Notes: generated from the sequence alone by a model not told the origin. Shown: positions 10,028 to 19,176, counted from the first letter of the stretch. The stretch is 55,811 bases of DNA from Mycobacterium gordonae (GCF_001417955.2 NZ_LKTM01000276.1:1-55811), one strand, 5' to 3'. Program-made: numbers and translations.

Positions 10028-11239
10028 GTGGTCTGGCAACGCCCGTCGCCGCGGGTGCGGGAACTGATCCGGCAGGGCGCCCGGATCGTCCTGGATGCAC
10101 CCGCGGAGTGGCTCGAGGAATTCGATCGGGCGACGATGGCGGCCAACCCGTCGGTGGCCGAGGACCCTGTCCTCGCCGAAGCGGCCCGTCGCAGCGTCCG
10201 GTCCAGCCTGATGCACTGGGCCGCAGCGAATGTGAGCGATCCCGGTGCTCCGGTGCCGGCCAACCTCGGTGCGGAGCCGCTGAGCATCGCTCGTGACATG
10301 GTGCGCCGCGGCCTGGAGCCGTTCACCTATCGGCCCGCGCAGAGCGTCGGCTGGCAGATCTGGATGGACACCGTCTTCCGGCTCACGTCCGACGCCGAGG
10401 AGTTGCGCGAGTTGTTCGAGGTGTCGTTTCGGTCCATCAGCGAATTCCTCGACGCCACGTCCGACGGCATTGCCGACCGGATTCGGCAGGAGCGGGAGGA
10501 ATTGCTGCGCGGCACCCACGCCGAACGCCGCGAAGTCACCGCCCTCATCCTCGATGGCGCCCCGATCAGCCGCTCGCGCGCCGAAAGCAGGCTGGGTTAC
10601 GCCATGAACCGCAGTCACACGGGCGCTGTCATCTGGTGCGACGAACCCGACGGTGACCTCGGCCGGCTCGACCAACTCGCCGACGCGCTCGGCCGTGCCG
10701 CCGGGTTCGCGCGTCCACTCACCGTGACCGCTGCCGCGGCCAGCCGCTGGGTGTGGATTCCCGACGCGACCGTGGACATCGAGCGCGTTCAGCGGGCGGT
10801 GGAAGCTGTCCCGGGAACGCGAATCGCCATCGGCACCGCTGCTGTCGGGATCGACGGCTTCCGGCGCACCCACCTCGAAGCGCTCACCGCGCAGCGCATG
10901 GTGGCCGGGTTGCGTTCGGCGCAGCGGGTGGCGTTCTTCGCCGAGGTGCAGTTGATCGCGCTGATCAGCCAAAACCCGCAAGCTGCAGACGATTTCATCA
11001 AGAACGTGTTGGGCGATTTCGAGTCGGCCAGCCCGGAGTTGCAACACACGGTACTGACCTTCATCAACGAACAGTGCAGCATCGGACGTACCACCAAACG
11101 CCTTTACGCGCACCGCAATACGCTGCTGCGCCGGCTCGACCGGGCCCAACAGCTGCTTCCGCGACCCCTCGAGCACAGCAGCGTGCACGTGGCCGTCGCG
11201 CTCGAGGCCCTGCAGTGGCGCGGCAGGCCGACCAGCTAA
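10028..11239 (+). CDS. PucR/CdaR-type transcriptional regulator, second copy
   Basis: The product is a 403-residue PucR-family regulator with the same organisation as the one at 8073. It has an N-terminal helical part, a central domain beginning LGYAMNRSHTGAVIWCDE, and a C-terminal HTH in which TTKRLYAHRNTLLRRLDRAQQLL aligns with its paralog. The reading frame is open from a TTG at 9920 that would overlap the cupin gene. GTG at 10028 was preferred because the homologous part starts there, though its ribosome site is weak. The stop TAA overlaps the TAG stop of the convergent Gly/Pro-rich gene. Confidence 0.8.
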   Translation: MVWQRPSPRVRELIRQGARIVLDAPAEWLEEFDRATMAANPSVAEDPVLAEAARRSVRSSLMHWAAANVSDPGAPVPANLGAEPLSIARDMVRRGLEPFTYRPAQSVGWQIWMDTVFRLTSDAEELRELFEVSFRSISEFLDATSDGIADRIRQEREELLRGTHAERREVTALILDGAPISRSRAESRLGYAMNRSHTGAVIWCDEPDGDLGRLDQLADALGRAAGFARPLTVTAAAASRWVWIPDATVDIERVQRAVEAVPGTRIAIGTAAVGIDGFRRTHLEALTAQRMVAGLRSAQRVAFFAEVQLIALISQNPQAADDFIKNVLGDFESASPELQHTVLTFINEQCSIGRTTKRLYAHRNTLLRRLDRAQQLLPRPLEHSSVHVAVALEALQWRGRPTS

Positions 11240-11664
11240 CCGCGTCCCATCCCGCCCATGTGGCCACTGGCCATGCTGGGTCCGCCGAATCCACCCGGTC
11301 CGCCGATGCCACCGATCTGGCCGGGTGAGCCGATGCCGCCCGGGGTTCCGGGAGCTCCGGACTGGGGTCCGAACGGGCCGTACAGTTGGCCGGGTGCCGG
11401 AGGTCCGCCCGGTCCACCTGGCCCACCCAATCCGCCAGGTCCGTAGAGTCCGCCCGGCGTGCCGGGTGCCGGGGGCAGGGCGGGTGCAGAAGGTGTGGCG
11501 GGGCTCTCGACGCACTGCTCCAGTACGGCGTTCCAGACCGTGTCAATAGGGCAGGGCTCGTCCGCGTGGCTGATTGCCGGCAGCCCGATTCCGATCGCGG
11601 GCATCAACTCGAGCCCGAGCGCGACCGCGGCGGCTGCGGCGCCGTTCCGGAGCAGGTTCCTCAT
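11236..11664 (-). CDS. Secreted Gly/Pro-rich protein
   Basis: The product is a 142-residue exported protein. The N-terminus MRNLLRNGAAAAAVALGLEL continues to an Ala-x-Ala-like cleavage region ending AISHADEPC, a standard signal peptide. A short stretch with two Cys (EPCPIDTVWNAVLEQCVES) follows, then about 90 residues of collagen-like Gly-Pro-Gly-Gly sequence (LYGPGGLGGPGGPGGPP) ending MASGHMGGMGRG. The ATG at 11664 has an AAAGAGG ribosome site. Similar short Pro/Gly-rich exported proteins are common in mycobacteria; no function is known. Its stop overlaps the stop of the convergent PucR gene by two bases. Confidence 0.78.
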   Translation of the reverse strand: MRNLLRNGAAAAAVALGLELMPAIGIGLPAISHADEPCPIDTVWNAVLEQCVESPATPSAPALPPAPGTPGGLYGPGGLGGPGGPGGPPAPGQLYGPFGPQSGAPGTPGGIGSPGQIGGIGGPGGFGGPSMASGHMGGMGRG

Positions 11665-11783
11665 CGTCAGACCTCTTTCTGTGGAGTGGGGTAGCTCCAT
11701 AGTCGAGGCCGAGGCAACCCTTCCCAAGGGCGTATTTGCCCATATATGCGGACAAAGTGGTGCAGAAGTGTGCAGCTCTGAGC

Positions 11784-12524
11784 TCAGCCGCCGGGCGCAG
11801 TGGTCACCGTCTTGGGTGCCGTCGACGTCGTGGTCGGCGTGCTGCTGACCGTCACGGTGCTGGTGCTGGTGCTCGTGCTGGTAACCGGTGGCGGTACGGC
11901 GACCGTGGTGGTGACCGTGCTGACGCTCGTCGTCGTCGTGGACGAGGTGGTCGACGACGTCGTCGTGGCGGACGCCGCTGCGATGACGCCGCACGCCACC
12001 CGCTTGCCGGTCTCTTCCGCCGAACTCTCGCCGAAGCTGCCCGGGTCTGCGGAGATGACCAGCGAGGTGCCGGAACTGTTTCTCAGGTCGGCGGCGGTGA
12101 ACCCGCTGGTCGTGGTGACCAGTTTGGCCGAGCCGTCGGGCCGCACCTGCAAGGCGGTCAACTGGCCGCTGGCGGGATAACCGGTGTGGCCGGACGCCTG
12201 GTACACGCTGCCGGCGGACTCGAAGGCGGCCGGCTCGCAGCTGCCCACCGCGTGGACCGCAAGGCCGTGAAAACCAGGCGTCAAGACCGAATTCGGGCCG
12301 GCCTCCACCGTCACCGTCGCAAAACCGTTCGCGAAATCGAAGGTAGCCGTGGCGATTTGGCTGCCGTCGGTGCCCTTGAGCTGAGTGGTCATCTTCTCCG
12401 CGCCACTCTGCCCGCCGGACGTGGACGAGGTGCCACTCTGGCCGCCCTGCTGCGTCGAGCAGGCGGCTAACGGTGCAATGGTCGTGGCCAGTGCCGCGAC
12501 AGCGAAGGTTACGCCCTTGTTCAT
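11784..12524 (-). CDS. SodC-like lipoprotein lacking most metal ligands
   Basis: This 246-residue lipoprotein has the lipobox LAAC (Cys22) in MNKGVTFAVAALATTIAPLA-AC. Residues about 45-180 match the Cu/Zn superoxide dismutase SodC fold: GFHGLAVHAVGSCEP, SGHTGYPASGQLTALQVRPDGSAKLVTTT and GKRVACGVI. The disulfide Cys pair is kept. Most copper ligands are not: the family HVH is AVH, the GGHYH segment is replaced by SVYQ, and the late IIHAGADNF is ISADPGSF. The last 60 residues are Thr/Ser/Val-rich and could be O-mannosylated. It is probably a non-catalytic envelope lipoprotein. The neighbouring Gly-rich gene downstream is on the same strand. Confidence 0.8.
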   Translation of the reverse strand: MNKGVTFAVAALATTIAPLAACSTQQGGQSGTSSTSGGQSGAEKMTTQLKGTDGSQIATATFDFANGFATVTVEAGPNSVLTPGFHGLAVHAVGSCEPAAFESAGSVYQASGHTGYPASGQLTALQVRPDGSAKLVTTTSGFTAADLRNSSGTSLVISADPGSFGESSAEETGKRVACGVIAAASATTTSSTTSSTTTTSVSTVTTTVAVPPPVTSTSTSTSTVTVSSTPTTTSTAPKTVTTAPGG

Positions 12525-12637
12525 GACGCGTACCTACCCCGATTCATCCAGGTCAAAACGCTCCGGATGCGGGGTGCGGCGCGGCATGTGTCAATGGGAG
12601 GGCGCATTACCGCGGATAGCCGAAAAAGGAGCATCCC

Positions 12638-14074
12638 GTGTCCGAAAAGACGCCCGACGACATCTTCAAACTCGCCAAGGACGAGAACATCGAATATGTC
12701 GATGTCCGATTCTGTGACCTGCCAGGCACCATGCAGCACTTCACAATTCCGATGTACGCCTTCGACGAGAACGTGTTCGAGGAGGGCCTGGCCTTTGACG
12801 GATCCTCGATTCGCGGATTCCAGTCGATTCACGAGTCCGACATGCTGTTGCTTCCGGATCCGGAGACCGCGACCATCGATCCGTTCCGCAAGGCCCCCAC
12901 GCTGAACGTGAATTTCCACGTGCACGACCCGTTCACGCTGGAGCCCTACTCCCGCGATCCCCGTAACGTCGCCCGCAAGGCCGAGAATTACCTGATTTCT
13001 TCGGGTATCGCCGACACCGCCTATTTCGGACCCGAGGCCGAGTTCTACATTTTCGATTCGGTGAGCTTCGATTCGCGCACCGACGGCGCGTTCTACAAGG
13101 TGGACGCGACGTCGGGTTGGTGGAACACCGGGGCCGCGACGGAGGTCGACGGCAGCCCGAATCTCGGCTACAAGGTCCGTCCCAAGGGTGGGTACTTCCC
13201 GGTCGCTCCGACCGACCACTACGTAGACCTCCGCGACGAGATGCTCAGCCATCTGACCAACGCCGGCTTCGCCCTGGAGAAGGGCCACCACGAGGTGGGC
13301 AGCGGCGGCCAGGCCGAGATCAACTACCGGTTCAACACGCTGCTGCACGCGGCCGACGACCATCAGATGTACAAGTACATCGTCAAGCAAACCGCTTGGC
13401 AGGCAGGCAAAACCGTGACGTTCATGCCCAAGCCGTTGTTTGGCGACAACGGCTCCGGCATGCACTGCCACCAGTCGTTGTGGAAGGACGGCGTTCCGCT
13501 GATGTACGAGGAGGACGGTTACGCCGGGTTGTCTGACATCGCCCGCCACTACATCGGCGGGTTGCTGTATCACGCCCCTTCGCTGCTGGCCTTCACCAAC
13601 CCCACCATCAACTCCTACAAGCGACTGGTGCCCGGCTACGAGGCGCCCATCAACCTGGTCTACAGCCAGCGCAATCGCTCTGCGTGCGTGCGCATCCCGA
13701 TCACCGGCAACAACCCGAAGGCCAAACGGCTGGAGTTCCGCTGTCCGGACGCGTCGGGCAACCCGTACCTGTCGTTCGCCGCCATGCTGATGGCCGGCCT
13801 GGACGGCATCAGGAACAAGATCGAGCCGCCCCCGCCGATCGACAAGGACCTCTACGACCTGCCTCCCGAGGAGGCCGCGGACATCGCGCAGGCCCCCACG
13901 TCGTTAGCCGCGGTGATCGACCGACTGGAGGAAGACAGCGAATACCTCACCGAGGGAGGCGTTTTCACCCCCGACCTGATCGAGACGTGGATCAACTACA
14001 AGCGCGACTATGAACTGGCGCCGTTCAACCTGCGGCCCACGGCTTTCGAGTTCGCGCTGTATTACGACGTCTAG
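12638..14074 (+). CDS. glnA: Glutamine synthetase type I
   Basis: This is a 478-residue GSI-beta glutamine synthetase (glutamate + NH3 + ATP to glutamine), the same length as M. tuberculosis GlnA1. Visible motifs are [16 protein letters not shown] (residue 50 region), the ATP site [21 protein letters not shown], the glutamate-binding [17 protein letters not shown] and the adenylylation loop [11 protein letters not shown] with Tyr406. It diverges from GlnA1 in places (for example [12 protein letters not shown]), and in M. tuberculosis glnA1 is at a distant locus. It may therefore be an extra paralog rather than the housekeeping enzyme; the window cannot decide. The start GTG at 12638 has AAGGAG 6-8 nt upstream. 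It is convergent with the K+ channel gene, sharing the CTAG of both stops. Confidence 0.93.
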   Translation: MSEKTPDDIFKLAKDENIEYVDVRFCDLPGTMQHFTIPMYAFDENVFEEGLAFDGSSIRGFQSIHESDMLLLPDPETATIDPFRKAPTLNVNFHVHDPFTLEPYSRDPRNVARKAENYLISSGIADTAYFGPEAEFYIFDSVSFDSRTDGAFYKVDATSGWWNTGAATEVDGSPNLGYKVRPKGGYFPVAPTDHYVDLRDEMLSHLTNAGFALEKGHHEVGSGGQAEINYRFNTLLHAADDHQMYKYIVKQTAWQAGKTVTFMPKPLFGDNGSGMHCHQSLWKDGVPLMYEEDGYAGLSDIARHYIGGLLYHAPSLLAFTNPTINSYKRLVPGYEAPINLVYSQRNRSACVRIPITGNNPKAKRLEFRCPDASGNPYLSFAAMLMAGLDGIRNKIEPPPPIDKDLYDLPPEEAADIAQAPTSLAAVIDRLEEDSEYLTEGGVFTPDLIETWINYKRDYELAPFNLRPTAFEFALYYDV

Positions 14075-15840
14075 ACTTCGACGTCCTGTGCCCACCGTGG
14101 TGGGCGGACGTCCGGCCTGCGCGCGGAGGCCAACGTCGTCGTCCGCTCGCCGTTGATGGCGGTCAGCGGGGGCGGCTGGCCCTTGCGCAGCGTCGCGATC
14201 AGCTCCCGGTAAGGGCCGATGAGGTAGACGGTGTCGCCGGCCTTGAGACGGGCATCGCGCCGTGGGCGCAGCCGTATCGGACCCTCCGGGCGGATGATCG
14301 CGATGACGCGGGTCTGGGTGGACAGCTCCAGCATCAGCAGTCCGTCCAACTCGCTGCCGGCCGCCACCAGCATCGCGCCGACCATGAAGGAGCGCTGACC
14401 GACCCAGAACGTGCCCAGCACCTGCAGGCCCATCGCCGCCCCGATAAACCACGGAGCCGCCAGGTCGACGATCGACCGCACATTCTCGAAGCCGAATCGC
14501 CGGTTGATCGCGGTGCCCAGCGCGCGCCCCTGCACACGCATCACGATCGGCACCTTGGTGTCGGAACCCAGGATCTCGAGCAGCACGATCCCGGTCTCGA
14601 TGTTCTCCATGTCGTCCTTGGTCACCACTGCCACTCCGCGGGCGTGATCGACCCGCGCGGACTCCAGCGTCTGGCGCATCGTCGAATCACCGAAGATCAC
14701 CGGCACGTCCAGCTCGGCCACCGTCTGCAGGAACGGGTTGTTCTCGTTCTGCTCCACCACCAGGACGTCGTAACCCGCGGCGGTCAGATCGGTGACCACA
14801 CGGACGCCGATCGAACCGAGTCCGATTACAACGACGTGGCCGCGCATGTGCCGGGCCCGCAGCCGTCCGGTGGTGTTGACGAAACGCCGCGACAGCAGCA
14901 GGTCCGCGAGGAACGCGGTGAGGACCGCGGTGATGATCACGCCGCCGAACATCAGGCCGACGGCGAACAGTCGCAGGAAGGGGGATTGGTAGGCGAAGCT
15001 GAAATCGCCGTAGCCCACGGTCGTGATGGTCTCCGAGGCGAAGTAGAGGGCGTCGAGCCAGGAAAGTTCCGGGTTGTGATGACCGAGGCGCACCACGACC
15101 GTCGAGCCGAGCGTCAGCAGCAGGGTGAACACCAGCGATGGGTACACCATCGGGTTGAGGTCGTCGAGCATGGCGCGCACCGCATCGATCGCGCGGCGCA
15201 TCCGGGAGTGGCGTGAGCGCGTCGCGTCCGCCGGCGGCGCGGTGATGCCGCGGGCCTCCAACTCGTCTTTGACGCCGATCATCGAGGTCCAGTCGCCGGT
15301 GTAGACCTGCTGATCCCGCCCCGGGCATGGCACCACCTCGCCGGGCACGGGCGAGTTCTTGCCGTGCACCACCGCCACCGGTGCCAGGTCGGCGTATATT
15401 TCGCGCAGCGTTCCGTCATGCGGCGCCTCGGATCCCCAGACCACGAAATCGATACCGGCGGCGGCGAATTGGTGGGTGTTGCGGGACAGAACCGCCTCGA
15501 CGATGGAGGGTGTCGCAAGGTCTGCGAGGTCCAGGATGGCGCCAGGGCCGTTGACGCCGGCCACCCCTCTGCGCAGCACCTCGTTGGCCAACCGCGCCAC
15601 CACACGCACATTCGGGCTGAATTCCCGTGCCAGCAATGCGATTTCGAGGTTCACCGCATCATTGGGCCCGGCGCAGACGACGGCGCGGGCGCGATGCACG
15701 CCTGCGGCCCGCAGATCGGCGGCGGTGTTGATCTTGATGATCCGCGCGCCGGCGCCCCTGAGTTCCTCGGCGATCGTCTTCGACAGCGGGTCGTCACCGC
15801 TGACGATGATCTCACGATGAAACTGAAAAACCTCACCCAT
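14071..15840 (-). CDS. K+ channel with N- and C-terminal RCK/TrkA domains
   Basis: This 589-residue membrane protein starts with a Rossmann-like module ([26 protein letters not shown], residues 9-35; NAD-binding TrkA-N type) over about 200 residues. A two-helix pore follows (about 232-253 and 290-315) with the K+ selectivity filter TTVGYGD at 273-279. A second TrkA-N domain starts near 334 ([15 protein letters not shown]). The C-terminus carries a TrkA-C-like part ([16 protein letters not shown]). It probably conducts K+ under nucleotide or ligand control. ATG at 15840 has AGGA 6 nt upstream; ATG at 15846 is also in frame. It is convergent with glnA. The RCK-pore-RCK order is less common than pore-RCK. 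Confidence 0.87.
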   Translation of the reverse strand: MGEVFQFHREIIVSGDDPLSKTIAEELRGAGARIIKINTAADLRAAGVHRARAVVCAGPNDAVNLEIALLAREFSPNVRVVARLANEVLRRGVAGVNGPGAILDLADLATPSIVEAVLSRNTHQFAAAGIDFVVWGSEAPHDGTLREIYADLAPVAVVHGKNSPVPGEVVPCPGRDQQVYTGDWTSMIGVKDELEARGITAPPADATRSRHSRMRRAIDAVRAMLDDLNPMVYPSLVFTLLLTLGSTVVVRLGHHNPELSWLDALYFASETITTVGYGDFSFAYQSPFLRLFAVGLMFGGVIITAVLTAFLADLLLSRRFVNTTGRLRARHMRGHVVVIGLGSIGVRVVTDLTAAGYDVLVVEQNENNPFLQTVAELDVPVIFGDSTMRQTLESARVDHARGVAVVTKDDMENIETGIVLLEILGSDTKVPIVMRVQGRALGTAINRRFGFENVRSIVDLAAPWFIGAAMGLQVLGTFWVGQRSFMVGAMLVAAGSELDGLLMLELSTQTRVIAIIRPEGPIRLRPRRDARLKAGDTVYLIGPYRELIATLRKGQPPPLTAINGERTTTLASARRPDVRPPRWAQDVEV

Positions 15841-16072
15841 GCCCATTCCTATGCAGTCCCTATGACTATCGGTCACGGGATCAATAAGTGCCACCGGAAG
15901 CGGACGTCCTGTTTCGCGAATAGCTCTGGCGCGCAAGCACTGTCGCGAAAGTGCAACGAGATCGACTTGAGCCGGTCACGCACCCGCAACGTTCGCGGAG
16001 ACAATGCCCCGGGCCCCAGCGAATCCGGTGAGTCCGGGATTTAATCGCGGCCCGCCGTGGTTACACCACAAC

Positions 16073-16999
16073 ATGACCATTCGACTCGGATTGCAGATTC
16101 CCAACTTCTCCTACGGCACCCCGGTCGCCGAACTCTTTCCCGCCGTGAAAGCCCAGGCCCAGGAGGCCGAGAGCGCCGGCTTCGACACCGTGCTGCTGAT
16201 GGATCACTTCTACCAATTGCCCGGACTGGGCGAGCCCGACGAACCCATGCTGGAGGCCTACACCGCGCTGGGTGCCCTGGCCACCGCCACCGAGCGCGTC
16301 CAGTTGTCGACGCTGGTGACCGGCAACACCTACCGCAATCCCACGTTGCTCGCCAAAGAGGTCACGACGCTGGACGTGGTGAGCGCCGGCCGCGCCATCC
16401 TGGGCATCGGGGCCGGCTGGTTCGAGCTGGAACACCGGCAGCTGGGCTTCGACTTCGACACGTTCACCGAGCGGTTCGAGAAGCTCGAAGAGGCCTTGCA
16501 GATCATCCTCCCCATGTTCCACGGTGAACGGCCCAGCTTCTCGGGTAAGTGGTACCGCACCGAGAACGCGGTCAACGAGCCCCGCTACCGCGACCACATC
16601 CCGGTCATGCTCGGGGGCAGCGGCGAGAAGAAGACGTTCCGGCTGGCCGCCCGGTACGCCGACCACCTCAACATCATCGCCGACATCGACGACCTGCCGG
16701 CCAAGCTGGATGTGTTGCGCCGGCGCTGCGCCGAAATCGACCGCGACCCGGCCACATTGGAGACCAGCTGTCTGTTGACGGTGGTGCTCGACGGCTACGG
16801 CGCGTCGAGCGACATCGGCGAGGCGCGTGGTGGGCGGGCCGTCACCGGGACGGTCGAGCAGGTAGCCGACGAGATCAAGCGCCGGGTGCTCGACGCCGGC
16901 ATCGACGGTGTGATCGTCAATCTGCCGACCCACCGGTACACCCCCGGGGTCATCACGGCGGTGGGCGAGGCGCTCGGGCAGCTGGTTGACGCCGGCTGA
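16073..16999 (+). CDS. LLM-class F420-dependent oxidoreductase
   Basis: This is a 308-residue luciferase-like (TIM-barrel) enzyme of the F420-dependent group common in mycobacteria. Characteristic segments are AQEAESAGFDTVLLMDHFYQLP (residues 26-47), ERVQLSTLVTGNTYRNPTLLAKEVTTLDVVSAGRAILGIGAGW (about 80-122) and IPVMLGGSGEKKTFRLAARYADHLNI (about 178-203). The hydride donor is expected to be reduced F420; the substrate is unknown. The ATG at 16073 gives the family start TIRLGLQIP. It is monocistronic, with a terminator at 17040-17067 shared with convergent whiB3. Confidence 0.9.
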   Translation: MTIRLGLQIPNFSYGTPVAELFPAVKAQAQEAESAGFDTVLLMDHFYQLPGLGEPDEPMLEAYTALGALATATERVQLSTLVTGNTYRNPTLLAKEVTTLDVVSAGRAILGIGAGWFELEHRQLGFDFDTFTERFEKLEEALQIILPMFHGERPSFSGKWYRTENAVNEPRYRDHIPVMLGGSGEKKTFRLAARYADHLNIIADIDDLPAKLDVLRRRCAEIDRDPATLETSCLLTVVLDGYGASSDIGEARGGRAVTGTVEQVADEIKRRVLDAGIDGVIVNLPTHRYTPGVITAVGEALGQLVDAG

Positions 17000-17039
17000 T
17001 TCGTGCGGAAGTAGCTGGATCAGGGGCACCGACAGAACA

Positions 17040-17067
17040 CAGGCCCGGGGTACTCCACCCGGGCCTG
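17040..17067. terminator. Bidirectional hairpin between F420 oxidoreductase and whiB3
   Basis: CAGGCCCGGG (17040-17049) and CCCGGGCCTG (17058-17067) form a perfect 10-bp stem with an 8-nt loop, placed between two convergent genes 41 and 16 bp away. There is no long T-run on either side, so termination would rely mainly on the stem. Confidence 0.75.
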
Positions 17068-17082
17068 CGTCGTCTCGAGTAA

Positions 17083-17391
17083 TCAGGCCGAGCGGCGGAT
17101 TCCGCGGTTGCGTCCGAGCGAGCCCTTGAGCAGCATGTCGCGCTCGGACTCTGAAAGGCCACCCCACACCCCGTACGGCTCGCCGACGTCCAACGCGTGG
17201 GTCCGGCACTCCTCGATCACCGGGCAACGCCGGCACATCTCCTTGGCCCGCTGTTCGCGCTGCATCCGCGCACGGCCACGCTCTCCGTCGGGATGGAAGA
17301 ACATCGACGAGTCGACACCGCGGCACAACCCCTGCAACTGCCAGTTCCAGATGTCGGCGTTGGGTCCAGGTAGCTGTTCCGGCTGTGGCAT
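17083..17391 (-). CDS. whiB3: Redox-sensing iron-sulfur regulator WhiB3
   Basis: This is a 102-residue WhiB protein almost identical to M. tuberculosis WhiB3 as I recall it (MPQPEQLPGPNADIWNWQLQ start). The four 4Fe-4S cluster ligands are Cys23, Cys53, Cys56 and Cys62 in the C-x29-C-x2-C-x5-C pattern. The G-V-W-G-G turn is at about 75-79, and the basic C-terminus (GRNRGIRRSA) is the DNA-binding part. WhiB3 binds the principal sigma factor, senses O2/NO and intracellular redox state, and controls lipid anabolism genes. The start ATG at 17391 has GAGAGGG upstream. A 945-bp untranslated region separates it from the divergent gene at 18337. Confidence 0.96.
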   Translation of the reverse strand: MPQPEQLPGPNADIWNWQLQGLCRGVDSSMFFHPDGERGRARMQREQRAKEMCRRCPVIEECRTHALDVGEPYGVWGGLSESERDMLLKGSLGRNRGIRRSA

Positions 17392-18336
17392 TGCTGATTC
17401 CCTCTCTGCACGGCACACCTGAGTGGGCAGGCTCGCGAACGAGGCGAGTTGTGCAACTGAATGGCAGTGGCGTCACCGATGACTACACCGAACACGGTAG
17501 ACGCTAGGTGGGCTATCGAAATTCAGTCAATAGGCGCACGGTGTGGCGAAATACGTGCCTGTTGTTTGAGAATTAACTCCGCGTTCATCTGTGACGCTAT
17601 TGCCGAAGGCTAGATGTGCTAACCGGATCGCCATGCTCTGCCAAACTCCCAGTTCAGAGGGGTGATGTGAGCTACCTGTAATTGGCGTCAAAGCCACTGT
17701 GGGTAATATTTCGGTAACACACAGCGCACAAACTTTTTACCAACTGCGCGCAGATATCACGATGATTGAAACCCGCCTCCGGGTGCGAGTTCGTGAGGAG
17801 TCCCACGACCGGTCCGGGCGCATCCGCCGACCGGCCCGACGGCTCGGCCGGTCGCGGTCGCCGCCCGACCCGGCTCCGCGTTGCGTGCCGGAGTCGCAGT
17901 TTGCTGTCACCTTCACCCGCGCCGTCTCGTTGGCGTGAGAATTCGAATAAGTTTTTTGGTGGCGTGCCGCCGCCGCCACTGCGCGGGAAGCGGGGAATTC
18001 TCGCGGTGTCGATGGCGTCGACAATTGCGGTGAGTTGATTCAGTCGAATCCCTGTACAAAATCGAAGCTGGGAAACCGGCTGTGCAACCACGGGCACGGC
18101 GGCCACCGGAGACACTGCGTCAGGCCGGGTTTGACACTGATCGGGACGGCGCGCCCAGTTGTTCGAGGGATGTGGGCATCGATCCGATCGCACCGAAATC
18201 ACGGCGGCTGAGCGTTGTCGAATGCGCCAATTTCAATTTCAGTCCTCGGCGCAGCTCAGGAGATTCACCCGTAGCGTGCAGTAATCTTTCGGCAAGATTT
18301 GTCGAAGCATCGGCCGGCGGGGGCGAAACGATCACT
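17392..18336. other. Long whiB3 upstream region
   Basis: This 945-bp divergent intergenic region has no supported protein gene. Short open frames at 17699-17938 and 17766-18038 lack ribosome sites and family features. The part next to whiB3 (17500-17760) is AT-richer than average and should contain the whiB3 promoter and regulator sites. The middle holds nested inverted repeats (listed separately). Such length is consistent with complex control of whiB3 or with an unannotated small RNA. Confidence 0.6.
17937..18002. repeat. Nested inverted repeats in whiB3 upstream region
   Basis: An outer pair, GAGAATTC (17937-17944) and GAATTCTC (17995-18002), encloses an inner pair, GTGGCG (17959-17964) and CGCCAC (17974-17979), with a 9-nt loop. 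A run of six T (17952-17957) lies between the outer and inner left arms. The nesting could fold as a 66-nt structured RNA or serve as a protein-binding site. Confidence 0.5.
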
Positions 18337-19176
18337 GTGAGCGAGGCTGCGGACGTTGCTGCTCTCGACAAGGCATTCGAAGATGCCGCGTTCGGAGGTC
18401 GCTCGGCGGACTGGCCGTTGGCGACGGCGACGGCACCGCGTCAGCTGTGGCTACGAGCCGTCGCCGCCGGGGGACAGGGCCGCTACGCCAGCGCCTACGC
18501 CGACCTGGCCACGCTGCGCCGGCGGGTCGGCGCCGGACCGCTGGCATCGCTGGCGCACAGCACCCACGGATCCTTTCTGCGCCAGCTGGGTTGGCACACT
18601 CTGGCGCGCGGCTGGGACGGGCGGGCTTTCGCGCTGGCGGGCGACGACCCGGAGGCCCGGGCCGACGCGCTGGTCGGACTGGCCGCCGACGCGCTCGGCG
18701 TCGGTCGTTTTGCTGCGGCGGCGACGCTGCTGACCCGCGCGGACGCCGCGCTGGACGGGGCCCCGTTGGCGGCGCCGACGGCGGACCGGCTCGCGGTGCG
18801 CCGGGGCTGGGTCGGCGCCGAGCTGGCGATGGCCTCCGGCGACGGCTCGACCGCGGTGCGCCGCGCGGAAGAGGCGGTCGAAAAGGCGCGCGACATGGCC
18901 GGCGGATCGGCGCGGCACCGCGTCAAGAGCGATGTGGTGCTGGCCGCCGCCCTGTGCAGCGCAGGGGCCGTCGAGCGGGCCCGGGCCGTCGCGCAAGCGG
19001 CATTCGAGACCGCCGCGCCGTTGCGGCTCATCCCGCTGCGCTGGGCCCTCGCTTGCTTGCTGATTGATACCGGAAGCGTCACGGTTAAAGCACAGGGGCT
19101 GCCCGAACTCGTTCAAATCCGGGATATTTGCGCAGGTGAGGTACAACGCGCCGGTGGGACCTGGCGCACCGCCTGA
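18337..19176 (+). CDS. Conserved hypothetical protein (Rv3415c-like)
   Basis: This 279-residue Ala-rich, largely helical protein occupies the position of M. tuberculosis Rv3415c next to sigD. Repeated helix pairs of about 35 residues (QLWLRAVAAGGQGRYASAYADLATLRRRV; ADALVGLAADALGVGRFAAAATLLTRADAAL; GSTAVRRAEEAVEKARDMAGG) suggest TPR-like repeats. There is no signal peptide or membrane segment. GTG at 18337 (V-S-E-A-A-D) was chosen; the frame remains open to 18082, but that upstream part is compositionally different. It lies 56-80 bp before sigD and might be cotranscribed. The function is unknown. Confidence 0.78.
   Translation: MSEAADVAALDKAFEDAAFGGRSADWPLATATAPRQLWLRAVAAGGQGRYASAYADLATLRRRVGAGPLASLAHSTHGSFLRQLGWHTLARGWDGRAFALAGDDPEARADALVGLAADALGVGRFAAAATLLTRADAALDGAPLAAPTADRLAVRRGWVGAELAMASGDGSTAVRRAEEAVEKARDMAGGSARHRVKSDVVLAAALCSAGAVERARAVAQAAFETAAPLRLIPLRWALACLLIDTGSVTVKAQGLPELVQIRDICAGEVQRAGGTWRTA

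Noticed and set aside
3420..16999. Genomic island bounded by integrase or tRNA
   Set aside because: No integrase, transposase, tRNA or direct-repeat attachment sites were seen at either edge, so only an accessory block is claimed.
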